9,468 nt of DNA from Desulfobacteraceae bacterium. Its GTDB lineage: Bacteria > Desulfobacterota > Desulfobacteria > Desulfobacterales > Desulfosarcinaceae. This document shows positions 1 to 6,473 of the stretch, in pieces (position 1 is the stretch's first letter; every line of letters starts with the position of its first letter). The position numbers and the translations under genes were made by a program. The notes beneath the pieces are model-generated. The model was not told the DNA's origin, ran no database searches, and saw only the letters and a list, made by a program, of their open reading frames with translations. Location of the stretch: contig JALVQM010000446.1 in NCBI GenBank assembly GCA_027025615.1, forward strand, positions 1 to 9,468, read 5' to 3'.

Positions 1-96
1 GCCTTATGTGACGGCCCCAATTCCCTCCCCCTTAGCTGGCTGCCGGATCTGTGGCAACAACTGATTTCTATCAGAGCCGTTGTCAATCAATCATGA
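1..96 (+). CDS. kdsA: 3-deoxy-8-phosphooctulonate (Kdo-8-P) synthase, C-terminal end only
   Basis: This is the 3' end of a gene that begins outside the window; 31 codons remain before a TGA at 94-96. The frame opens ALCDGPNSLPLSWLP, which matches the conserved KdsA tail (KCDGPSALPL in E. coli, from memory) followed by a short helix. KdsA condenses arabinose-5-phosphate with phosphoenolpyruvate to Kdo-8-phosphate in the cytoplasm, the committed step of Kdo synthesis for LPS. The next gene, kdsC, performs the following step, which supports the assignment. The catalytic part is not in the window, so only the tail can be judged. Confidence 0.85.
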   Translation, partial: ALCDGPNSLPLSWLPDLWQQLISIRAVVNQS

Positions 97-213
97 TGGT
101 TTCGCAAACAGTCCGATATCAGCGTTGCGCATATTTAATTTTCAAAGGACTCAAAGGGTACATAGAGCCTAGGGCAATCAGCGTGTATTTTACTTTTCAT
201 GGAATATGGAACA

Positions 214-762
214 ATGGCATCAATCAAAGATAAATTGAGTAATATCAGTCTGTTGTTGCTTGATGTAGATGGTGTATTAACCAACGGTCAAGTCATTTAT
301 GATGACGACGGCAAACAAACCCAAATTTTCAATGTAAAAGATGGGCTGGGAATAAGGCTGATGCAAGAAAGTAACCTTGAAGTGGGAATAATAACCGGTC
401 GCAGTTCACAAGCCTTGTTGCACCGATGCCATAATCTTGGAATAGACCTGCTTTTTGACGGCATCCGAGATAAGCTGGACGCCTTGAAGACCATCATAAA
501 AAAAAGAGGAATTGAAACCGATAAGATTGCATTCGTCGGCGACGACCTGCCTGATTTACCCGTAATGGGTAACGTGGGGTTATCTATTGCCGTGGCTGAC
601 GCCCACCCCATCGTAAAGAATGCAGCTGACATGGTAACCCGGGCTGCCGGTGGAAATGGTGCCGTCAGGGAAGTGTGTGAAGCGATTCTAAAAGCCAACG
701 GAATGTATGATAGCCTGATTAAAAAATTGTTAAGCAACGGAAAGCCAAATGACCGGAAGTAA
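214..762 (+). CDS. kdsC: Kdo-8-phosphate phosphatase (HAD superfamily, KdsC)
   Basis: A cytoplasmic HAD-type phosphatase that removes phosphate from Kdo-8-phosphate to give Kdo for the LPS inner core. The 182 aa show all HAD motifs: motif I DVDGVLTNG with D17 (nucleophile) and D19, motif II TGR (T61-R63), the motif III lysine at K87, and motif IV GDDLPDLP with D110 and D111 for Mg2+. Size matches the small capless KdsC family (about 180-190 aa), which is tetrameric in known cases. I chose the ATG at 214, preceded by GGAA at 201-204; an in-frame ATG at 199 would add five residues but has no Shine-Dalgarno sequence. The gene follows kdsA after 117 nt and overlaps lptC by 14 nt. No kdsD (arabinose-5-phosphate isomerase) lies alongside, unlike E. 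coli. Confidence 0.95.
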   Translation: MASIKDKLSNISLLLLDVDGVLTNGQVIYDDDGKQTQIFNVKDGLGIRLMQESNLEVGIITGRSSQALLHRCHNLGIDLLFDGIRDKLDALKTIIKKRGIETDKIAFVGDDLPDLPVMGNVGLSIAVADAHPIVKNAADMVTRAAGGNGAVREVCEAILKANGMYDSLIKKLLSNGKPNDRK

Positions 763-1318
763 AAAAATTCGCTGGTTATTGGCACTGGCTGCCACGGCAT
801 TGACAGGAGCTGCGATCTTATTGTTCATTTTTTCAGGCAACCGTTCAAACGGGATCTCACCTGGCAACCTGCTCCCTGACCCGAAAGTCATGATGAGCTT
901 ATCAAACGTTCACCAGACTGCCATCAAGGACGGCCGTACACAATGGGAACTTAACGCCTCGGAAGCCAAGTTGCTGGATGGAGGAAAAACAATGGAACTG
1001 GCCAAGCCTGAAGTCGGTTTTTTTGGCAAAGACGGGACCCAGGTAATGCTTCAGGCCGATAGAGGCCGGTTAAACCTCGAAACAAACGACATAACTGTAT
1101 TTGGTCATGTTTTAATTGATGACAGCCGATATAAACTTTCAACGGAACAAGTTGAATACAAACATAAAGGCCAATTGCTAATATGCAATCGACCGGTACA
1201 AATATCCGGTCCGGGCATACAGATCAAGGCCCGTGAAATGAATTATGACTTAAAAACAAATATTGCCGAATTCAAAGGCCGGGTAGAGGGGGTACTAATT
1301 GAATTACCAGCCATCTAG
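749..1318 (+). CDS. lptC: LPS export protein LptC
   Basis: LptC is a bitopic inner-membrane protein that links the LptB2FG transporter to the periplasmic LptA bridge. The 189 aa have a short basic start (K5, K6, R8), one membrane segment at about residues 9-28, and a periplasmic part of beta-strand repeats typical of LptC/LptA/OstA jellyroll domains (around 55-185, including DGRTQWELNASEAKLL and the later AREMNYDLKTNIAEFKG). Length matches E. coli LptC (191 aa). The ATG lies inside the end of kdsC (14-nt overlap), preceded by GGAAAG at 739-744, so translation is probably coupled. lptA and lptB follow. LptC sequences diverge strongly; the call rests on architecture plus position. Confidence 0.92.
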   Translation: MTGSKKIRWLLALAATALTGAAILLFIFSGNRSNGISPGNLLPDPKVMMSLSNVHQTAIKDGRTQWELNASEAKLLDGGKTMELAKPEVGFFGKDGTQVMLQADRGRLNLETNDITVFGHVLIDDSRYKLSTEQVEYKHKGQLLICNRPVQISGPGIQIKAREMNYDLKTNIAEFKGRVEGVLIELPAI

Positions 1319-1337
1319 ACCTGATTACATGAATATG

Positions 1338-1354
1338 TGGCATTCGGGTTGCCA
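1338..1354 (+). other. Small hairpin in the lptC-lptA spacer
   Basis: TGGCA at 1338-1342 and TGCCA at 1350-1354 can form a 5-bp stem with a 7-nt loop, ending 3 nt before the GGGG that probably serves as the lptA ribosome site. The T-run after it (1362-1367) is separated by seven bases, so it is a poor terminator. It might modulate lptA initiation, or be chance. Confidence 0.25.
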
Positions 1355-1367
1355 TACGGGGTTTTTT

Positions 1368-1946
1368 ATGAGCGGGTTACTTTCAGTGGGCCGAATAATA
1401 CGGAATCGGCGTTTTACGGCTTTTTTGCTTGCTGCCATGGCTTTGATTTTATTTCCTGCAAGCCTGGCAAGCGCTTCAGACAAACCAGGTAAAAAAGACA
1501 CGCCCGCCAAACCCATAAAAATTAATGCCGACAGTCTGACAATAAATGGCAATGGAAACTGGGCGGAGTTCACCGGCAACGTCAAGGTCGTTCAAGGCAA
1601 AACTACCATTGCAGCCCAGCGTCTTCGGATTTATTATAAAGGAAAAGGCAAGCCGGACCAGCCGACTAAAAACAAAGAAGAAGCAGAATTGGAAAAAATA
1701 GAGGCTTATGGTAATGTTCGCATTGTAATGGATAACAGGGTTGCCGTAACCCCCAAGGCAGTATATAGTACCGCGGATCAAACATTGACCCTTGAGGGCG
1801 ATGGTTCACGTCTTCAAAGTGGAAAGGACAGGGTTAGCGGTAAAAAAATCGTGTTTTTTCGGCAACAAGGCAGAATTAAGGTTACCGGTTCACCCGGTAA
1901 GCAAGTTCAGGCCATTATTTTTAGCGACAAGGAGACATTGGACTGA
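1368..1946 (+). CDS. lptA: LPS transport periplasmic protein LptA
   Basis: LptA forms the periplasmic bridge that carries LPS from LptC to LptD. From the ATG at 1368 the 192 aa begin with a classic signal peptide: basic RNRR at residues 12-15, a hydrophobic core at about 16-33, and a likely signal peptidase I site after ASA (34-36). The mature part has the OstA/LptA pattern (IKINADSLTINGNGNWAEFTGNVKV and following strands to about 180). I chose 1368 because GGGG (1358-1361) lies 6 nt upstream and it gives a normal signal peptide. The frame is open further upstream, with a TTG at 1299 (inside lptC) and ATGs at 1329 and 1335, none with a good ribosome site. A lysine/glutamate-rich insert at about residues 90-108 (KGKGKPDQPTKNKEEAELEK) breaks the beta repeat. 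Confidence 0.92.
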   Translation: MSGLLSVGRIIRNRRFTAFLLAAMALILFPASLASASDKPGKKDTPAKPIKINADSLTINGNGNWAEFTGNVKVVQGKTTIAAQRLRIYYKGKGKPDQPTKNKEEAELEKIEAYGNVRIVMDNRVAVTPKAVYSTADQTLTLEGDGSRLQSGKDRVSGKKIVFFRQQGRIKVTGSPGKQVQAIIFSDKETLD

Positions 1947-2033
1947 ATACGGCCGGATTTGGCAATCCAATATGGGGCAATGGTAACCTTCACCGGAAGC
2001 TGCTGGAGTTGGAGCATTGCCGGACTGTGCTTT

Positions 2034-2756
2034 ATGGCGATTCTTGATATTCAAAACCTGGTAAAGGTGTACAATGGCAGAAAAGTTGTCAAAGGTGTAA
2101 GTATCAACGTCGCCAGCGGTCAAGTCGTCGGATTGCTGGGGCCAAACGGGGCAGGTAAAACCACGACATTTTACATGACCGTCGGGCTGATAAAAGCCGA
2201 CAGCGGTAAAGTGTTTCTGGATGAAACGGATTTAACCGGTTGCCCCATGTATATCCGGGCCCGTAAAGGAATTGGTTATTTACCCCAGGAAGCATCGGTA
2301 TTCAGGAAATTGACCGTACGTCAGAACCTGCTAGCTATCCTGGAAACACTGGCTTTGAGTAAAGAACAATGCAGGCGCCGCGCAGATGCCTTGCTGGAAG
2401 AACTGGGTATCACCCATATCATGAACAGCAAAGCAGGAGTACTTTCAGGAGGAGAAAGAAGAAGGCTGGAAATATCAAGGGCATTGGCTACCAGGCCTGC
2501 TTTCATACTACTTGACGAGCCATTTGCAGGTATTGATCCGTTGGCGGTCATTGATATAAAAAAAATCATCAGCCATTTGAAACAACGCAATATAGGAATT
2601 TTAATTTCAGACCATAATGTAAGAGAAACCTTGGAAGCATGCGACCGGGCATATATCCTGGCAGATGGAAAAGTGATCGAATCCGGTACACCTGAACACA
2701 TTGCAGCGAGCAAAATTGCCCGCCGCATATATCTCGGAGACGAGTTCAAATTGTAA
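2034..2756 (+). CDS. lptB: LPS export ABC transporter ATP-binding protein LptB
   Basis: LptB is the cytoplasmic ATPase that drives LPS extraction with LptF and LptG (not in the window). The 240 aa, against 241 in E. coli, carry Walker A GPNGAGKTT (36-44, K42), Q-loop Q85 with the LptB-typical F90, signature LSGGERRRLEI (137-147), Walker B ILLDE (D161, catalytic E162) and H-loop H194. The C-terminal extension ending RIYLGDEFKL is typical of LptB. The ATG at 2034 was chosen because the protein then starts at the normal family position; its ribosome site is weak. The frame stays open upstream (TTG 1959, ATG 1980), but that extension (TFTGSCWSWSIAGLCF) is not family-like. The gene lies 87 nt after lptA and ends 1 nt before rpoN. 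Confidence 0.96.
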   Translation: MAILDIQNLVKVYNGRKVVKGVSINVASGQVVGLLGPNGAGKTTTFYMTVGLIKADSGKVFLDETDLTGCPMYIRARKGIGYLPQEASVFRKLTVRQNLLAILETLALSKEQCRRRADALLEELGITHIMNSKAGVLSGGERRRLEISRALATRPAFILLDEPFAGIDPLAVIDIKKIISHLKQRNIGILISDHNVRETLEACDRAYILADGKVIESGTPEHIAASKIARRIYLGDEFKL

Positions 2757-2757
2757 T

Positions 2758-4194
2758 ATGGCTATAGAACTTAGACAACAGTTAAAGCTGACCCAGCAAC
2801 TGATAATGACGCCCCAGCTGCAGATGGCAATCAAGCTGCTCCAGCTGTCTCGCCTTGAATTAATGGATGCCATCCGGCAGGAATTGGAAGAGAATCCTAC
2901 CCTTGAAGAAATTCAGGAGACATTGCCCAAGGAACAGCTCAGCCAGGAACAGCCGGAAGAACCTTCCAAGGCTGAACAAACCAAGGAAGTGACAATCGAT
3001 GAAAAGTTGCCCAGCGATATCGATTGGAGCAACTACATCGACGAATACAATTCTCCGGGAAGAATTCGCTTTGAGAGCGAAGAAAGGGACACCCCACAGT
3101 ATGAGGCTTTCGTTTCCGGCAAGGAATCATTGAGCGATCACCTTAACTGGCAGCTCTTGATGAGTTCACCGACTGAAACCCAAAAAAAGATCGGAAGCCT
3201 TATTATCGGCAACCTGGACAAAGATGGATACCTGAAGGCTTCTGTGGAAGAACTGTCAGAAACATCCAACATTCCAGTTGAGCAAGTTGAACAAGTTCTC
3301 AAGCTTATGCAGACTTTCGACCCACCGGGAATCTGTGCAAGAGACTTGACCGAATGTCTCCTGATACAGTCCAGACTGCTGGGAGTTGAGGACACCCTGG
3401 TAACCCAAATCATCAAAAACCACCTTAATCACCTTGAAAATAAAAATTACAGGGCCATTTGCAGAGCACTGAAAGTCAAGCTGGATGACGTTATTGCTGC
3501 CGTAAATATAATAACCGGTATGGAACCCAAACCTGGCCGCAAGTTCAGCTCGGAGGAACCACAGTACATAACCCCCGACATATATGTTTATAAGCATGAG
3601 GACGATTTTGTGATCATGCTCAACGATGACGGTATGCCAAAACTGCGGGTCAACTCTTTCTACAAAGATGCCATTAGCAAGAACAAAGAGATAACCGGAA
3701 GTGCACGCGACTATATCCAGGAGAAATTACGCTCGGCAGCCTGGCTGATACGGAGTATTCATCAACGCCAGAAAACAATTTACAAGGTAATGGAAAGTAT
3801 TCTCAAATTTCAGAGAGACTTTTTCGAAAAAGGAATTACCCATCTGAAGCCCATGGTTTTGCGGGACGTAGCTGAAGATATCGGAATGCATGAATCGACA
3901 ATTAGCCGTGTTACTACAAACAAGTATGCATATACTCCCCAGGGTATCTTCGAGTTAAAGTACTTTTTTAACAGTTCAATCAGACGTGTTCATGGTGAAG
4001 CAATTGCTTCGGCAAGTGTTCAAGAAAAAATTCGTCGCCTCATAGAAAGTGAAGATCCACGCAAACCTTATAGCGACAGTAAAATGGCAGAACTTTTGAA
4101 AGCCGACAATATTAACATAGCTCGTCGAACAGTTGCCAAATATCGGGAGATGATGGGTGTGCTGCCTTCAAACAAACGCAAACGGTTCTCATGA
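2758..4194 (+). CDS. rpoN: RNA polymerase sigma-54 factor RpoN
   Basis: Sigma-54 directs RNA polymerase to -24/-12 promoters and needs an AAA+ activator to open them. The 478 aa (477 in E. coli) show region I, rich in Gln and Leu (about 1-50, QQLKLTQQLIMTPQLQMAI), an acidic region II (about 50-105), the core-binding domain (about 110-300), a helix-turn-helix at about 368-388 (LRDVAEDIGMHESTISRVT), and the diagnostic RpoN box ARRTVAKYRE at 455-464. The ATG at 2758 starts one base after the lptB stop, without a strong ribosome site, so coupling to lptB is likely. An in-frame TTG inside lptB (2701) would add 19 unneeded residues. The lptB-rpoN-hpf-ptsN order is widely conserved in proteobacteria. 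No activator gene is nearby. Confidence 0.98.
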   Translation: MAIELRQQLKLTQQLIMTPQLQMAIKLLQLSRLELMDAIRQELEENPTLEEIQETLPKEQLSQEQPEEPSKAEQTKEVTIDEKLPSDIDWSNYIDEYNSPGRIRFESEERDTPQYEAFVSGKESLSDHLNWQLLMSSPTETQKKIGSLIIGNLDKDGYLKASVEELSETSNIPVEQVEQVLKLMQTFDPPGICARDLTECLLIQSRLLGVEDTLVTQIIKNHLNHLENKNYRAICRALKVKLDDVIAAVNIITGMEPKPGRKFSSEEPQYITPDIYVYKHEDDFVIMLNDDGMPKLRVNSFYKDAISKNKEITGSARDYIQEKLRSAAWLIRSIHQRQKTIYKVMESILKFQRDFFEKGITHLKPMVLRDVAEDIGMHESTISRVTTNKYAYTPQGIFELKYFFNSSIRRVHGEAIASASVQEKIRRLIESEDPRKPYSDSKMAELLKADNINIARRTVAKYREMMGVLPSNKRKRFS

Positions 4195-4216
4195 TTGCAG
4201 CCTCAATTGCAACCAT
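4191..4216 (+). other. Imperfect inverted repeat across the rpoN stop codon
   Basis: ATGATTGCA (4191-4199) and TGCAACCAT (4208-4216) can pair over 9 positions with one A/C mismatch and an 8-nt loop; the rpoN TGA sits in the left arm. No T-tract follows, so it is not a standard terminator. It could affect mRNA stability at the rpoN-hpf junction. Confidence 0.3.
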
Positions 4217-4235
4217 CGGCATGGTATCAATAAAA

Positions 4236-4316
4236 TTGTCCAATACAGGCAACCAACAATATTTTTATAAAATCATGAATATTATGATATGTTATCCAGC
4301 CCGGTTTGTTAACCGG
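4236..4316 (+). promoter_or_regulatory. Possible promoter and leader region of hpf
   Basis: The 160-nt gap between rpoN and hpf is AT-rich in its centre. Possible -10 boxes are TATAAA (4266-4271) and TATGAT (4283-4288). TTGTCC at 4236-4241 lies 17 nt before ATATTT (4259-4264), a weak -35/-10 pair. A 17-bp imperfect palindrome, ATCATGAATATTATGAT (4272-4288), overlaps one -10 candidate. Downstream CCGGTT and AACCGG (4301-4306, 4311-4316) form a perfect 6-bp stem with a 4-nt loop in the likely leader. Sigma-54 consensus (GG and GC 10 nt apart in the right context) was not found. The individual elements are visible; their function is inferred. Confidence 0.3.
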
Positions 4317-4354
4317 AGAATGCAGCCAACTTAAATCAAAAGGAGGCATAGCCT

Positions 4355-4885
4355 ATGCAAACTTCAGTGACCTTCAAAAATATCTCCCCTTCGGATCATC
4401 TTAAAGCATACGTCAGCGATAAGCTGAATCGTTTCGATAAATACCTGTACAATCCGGCTGAAGCCAATGTCGTCCTTTCAGTGGAAAAATTCCGTCATAT
4501 AGCTGAAATCAACATAGTAGGAGACCGTTTGTCAATAAACGGCAAAGAGGAAACCGAAGACATGTACAGCGCCATTGACATTGTGCTGGACAAGCTTGAA
4601 AAACAAATCAAAAAAAACAAGGAAAAGACAAGGGAGCGCCGCAGCGGCAAATACAGATCCAGGATTGAACCGGAAATGGCTGAAGTAAGAGGTTTTGAGG
4701 ATAACACCCCTCATGTTGTGGAAAAACGTATCGATTATAAACCAATGGATGTTGAAGAAGCTGTAATGCAAATGGAACTGGTCGACAACTCCTTCCTGGT
4801 CTTTACCAATGCCCGTACAGAACGGGTTAACGTGCTGTATCGTCGAAAAGACGGCAATTATGGGCTCATTCAACCCAGCAGCTGA
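4355..4885 (+). CDS. hpf: Ribosome hibernation promoting factor, long form (HPF)
   Basis: HPF binds the decoding region of stalled ribosomes; the long form also pairs two 70S ribosomes into 100S dimers without RMF. The 176 aa split into an N-terminal S30AE/YfiA domain (about 1-97, NISPSDHLKAYVSDKL at its start), a charged linker (about 86-118, rich in K, R and E), and the C-terminal dimerisation domain (about 122-174, with FLVFTNARTERVNVLYRRKD). E. coli HPF (95 aa) lacks that C-terminal domain. The start is secure: AGGAGG at 4341-4346 lies 8 nt before the ATG. It sits 160 nt after rpoN, perhaps with its own promoter, and 47 nt before ptsN. Confidence 0.95.
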   Translation: MQTSVTFKNISPSDHLKAYVSDKLNRFDKYLYNPAEANVVLSVEKFRHIAEINIVGDRLSINGKEETEDMYSAIDIVLDKLEKQIKKNKEKTRERRSGKYRSRIEPEMAEVRGFEDNTPHVVEKRIDYKPMDVEEAVMQMELVDNSFLVFTNARTERVNVLYRRKDGNYGLIQPSS

Positions 4886-4932
4886 TCAGGAATTTGCCTA
4901 CAGAACCGGTTGGATGGAAGTGGTGAATTCAT

Positions 4933-5391
4933 ATGAAAATTCTAGATGTACTGCATGAAAATGCAATAATTATAGATCTAAAATCAACCCGAAAACTTGA
5001 AGTCATTAATGAATTGGCGGCACCCGTGGCCCGGCTCACGGGTGTCGACCAAGACATGTTGGTTAAAGTACTCATGGAACGTGAACACCTGGGAAGCACA
5101 GGTATAGGAGGGGGAATCGGCATTCCCCATGGCAAGCTTAAAGAGCTTAATGAGCCAGTACTGGCCTTCGGATTAAGCAGGCAGGGAGTAGACTTTGAGT
5201 CAATGGATGGTCGCCCGACTCACATTTTTTTTCTGTTATTGACACCAGATGATTCAGCCGGTTTACACTTGAAGCTCTTGGCAAGTATTTCCAAACTGTT
5301 GAAGCAGGAACCCATCAAGGAACAGTTAATGCTGGCCACCACCCCAGCTGATGTTATTAAAATTATAGAGGCGGCAGAGCAGGATGTTTGA
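4933..5391 (+). CDS. ptsN: PTS IIA-like nitrogen regulatory protein PtsN (EIIA-Ntr)
   Basis: EIIA-Ntr is the cytoplasmic phosphoacceptor of the nitrogen PTS, a regulatory relay that transports no sugar; in known cases its phosphorylation state controls potassium transport, sigma-54-related functions and stress responses. The 152 aa match the fructose/mannitol EIIA fold and the family length (163 in E. coli). The phospho-accepting histidine is H66 in GIGIPHGK (61-68), preceded by EREHLGSTGIGGG. GGTGA lies about 6 nt before the ATG and supports the start. It follows hpf by 47 nt. The phosphodonors (EI-Ntr/EI and NPr/HPr) are not in this window. The next gene, rapZ, is separated by an unusually long 221-nt gap. 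Confidence 0.95.
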   Translation: MKILDVLHENAIIIDLKSTRKLEVINELAAPVARLTGVDQDMLVKVLMEREHLGSTGIGGGIGIPHGKLKELNEPVLAFGLSRQGVDFESMDGRPTHIFFLLLTPDDSAGLHLKLLASISKLLKQEPIKEQLMLATTPADVIKIIEAAEQDV

Positions 5392-5465
5392 TTCAGTTGT
5401 AAAATGTCCGGTTGTGAAAAATTCAGACGCCTTTGCAACGCGGTCGAGAAAAAGCAGCGCGAGCG

Positions 5466-5519
5466 CCAAGCGATTATGAGCAATTGCGGTACCCCGCTGA
5501 TTCAACGGGGCCAGTACAA
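5466..5519 (+). other. Two short stem-loops in the ptsN-rapZ gap
   Basis: Within the 221-nt gene-poor gap (5392-5612), GCGATT can pair with AATTGC around the loop ATGAGC (one G-U pair; about 5470-5487), and CCCCG with CGGGG around a 9-nt loop (about 5493-5511). Neither is followed by a T-tract, so they are not clear terminators. Several short frames stay open here (5384-5479, 31 aa; 5404-5562, 52 aa), but none has a ribosome site or a recognisable family. I see no tRNA and no remnant of HPr kinase. Confidence 0.25.
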
Positions 5520-5588
5520 CACCATCCCCGCTTTGTCTCTGTCAACATCTTTGAAATGCTGACATAAACATTTGTCAAACCTGAATAA

Positions 5589-5594
5589 TATAAT
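5589..5594 (+). promoter_or_regulatory. Candidate -10 box for rapZ (TATAAT)
   Basis: A perfect TATAAT lies 18 nt before the rapZ TTG start codon. A -35 box at 16-18 nt spacing is not recognisable; TTGTCA at 5572-5577 looks like one but is only 11 nt away. If used, transcription would begin near 5601 and give a leader of about 12 nt. The -10 sequence is seen; promoter activity is inferred. Confidence 0.3.
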
Positions 5595-5612
5595 TGTGGG
5601 TGCATAAAAGCA

Positions 5613-6473
5613 TTGAGCAAGCCAGCCATTATAATCATTACCGGTTGCTCGGGATCTGGTAAAAGTACGGCCTTAGACACCTTTGAAGATGCTGGATTTT
5701 ACTGTGTCGACAATATGCCTATAGTGCTACTGCCTGATTTTCTTACCAAGTTCACAAACAGGCTGAATTTTACGGCCGGCCTGGCTTGCGTTATGGATCT
5801 TCGGGACAGCACTTTTCTAGATAACTATCAGAATATAATCGATAAATTAAAAGCTACAGGCTGGACGATAAAACTTGTTTTTCTGGAAGCTGAAAATTTT
5901 GTATTATTAAGGCGTTACAGCCATACACGCCGGCGACACCCGCTAGACAAAGAATCAAGCCTTTTAAAAACCATCGAGGCCGAAAAACAACTTTTGGTTG
6001 ATTTAAAAGGACAGGCAGACCATCTTATTGATACATCAGGTTACAGCGTCCATGAATTTAAATTTACGATTATCAATATAGCCCAAAATTATACGGCCAT
6101 TAAAAAAATGGCCATCAACATTTTATCATTCGGTTACAAGTATGGAATACCACAAGATGCTGATTTGATAATTGACGTCCGCTTCCTTGCCAACCCTTTC
6201 TTTGTGCCTGAACTTAAGCCCCTTGACGGGGAAAGCAAGCCTGTCCGGAACTTTGTCTTGAAACATCGCGAAACTGAATTATTTTTGCAAAAGTATATCG
6301 ACTTGATTGATTACCTGATACCGTTATATGAAAAGGAAGGTAAAACGTATCTGAATCTGGCCGTCGGATGTACCGGTGGGCAACACCGTTCAGTGGTTAT
6401 TGCTCGTCAACTTTATGAGCATATCAGCCTTGACAGATCAACAGTAAGTCTGATCCATCGTGATATAAATTAA
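5613..6473 (+). CDS. rapZ: RapZ/YvcJ-family P-loop protein (RNase adapter RapZ homologue)
   Basis: In E. coli RapZ senses glucosamine-6-phosphate and guides RNase E to the small RNA GlmZ, controlling glmS; homologues elsewhere are nucleotide-binding proteins of less clear role. The 286 aa (284 in E. coli) show Walker A GCSGSGKS (11-18), GFYCVDNMP (28-36), RRYSHTRRRHPL in the middle, then the C-terminal domain with FGYKYGIPQDADLIIDVRFLANP and the conserved GCTGGQHRSV (252-261). The start is TTG 5613: a TAA at 5586-5588 closes the frame upstream, no ATG or GTG exists in frame between, and the P-loop is then at the normal position. No good ribosome site is seen. The basic tail used for RNA binding in E. 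coli is absent; this protein ends SLIHRDIN. Confidence 0.93.
   Translation: MSKPAIIIITGCSGSGKSTALDTFEDAGFYCVDNMPIVLLPDFLTKFTNRLNFTAGLACVMDLRDSTFLDNYQNIIDKLKATGWTIKLVFLEAENFVLLRRYSHTRRRHPLDKESSLLKTIEAEKQLLVDLKGQADHLIDTSGYSVHEFKFTIINIAQNYTAIKKMAINILSFGYKYGIPQDADLIIDVRFLANPFFVPELKPLDGESKPVRNFVLKHRETELFLQKYIDLIDYLIPLYEKEGKTYLNLAVGCTGGQHRSVVIARQLYEHISLDRSTVSLIHRDIN

Noticed and set aside
51..233. 60-aa frame from a GTG start, between kdsA and kdsC
   Set aside because: It begins inside the kdsA tail, runs into kdsC in another frame, has no ribosome site and resembles no family.
297..800. 167-aa open frame on the minus strand over kdsC
   Set aside because: It is antisense to a gene with all catalytic motifs intact and encodes nothing recognisable; it is a by-product of the kdsC codon pattern.
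1959..2033. N-terminal extension of LptB from TTG 1959 or ATG 1980
   Set aside because: The extension is not like the LptB family, the GGGG before 1980 is too close to act as a ribosome site, and the ATG at 2034 gives the normal length.
5493..5511. CCCCG/CGGGG stem as a terminator after ptsN
   Set aside because: No T-tract follows and the 9-nt loop makes the stem weak.
5572..5594. TTGTCA plus TATAAT as a complete sigma-70 promoter for rapZ
   Set aside because: The spacer is 11 nt, far shorter than the 16-18 nt required, so only the -10 box is kept as a candidate.
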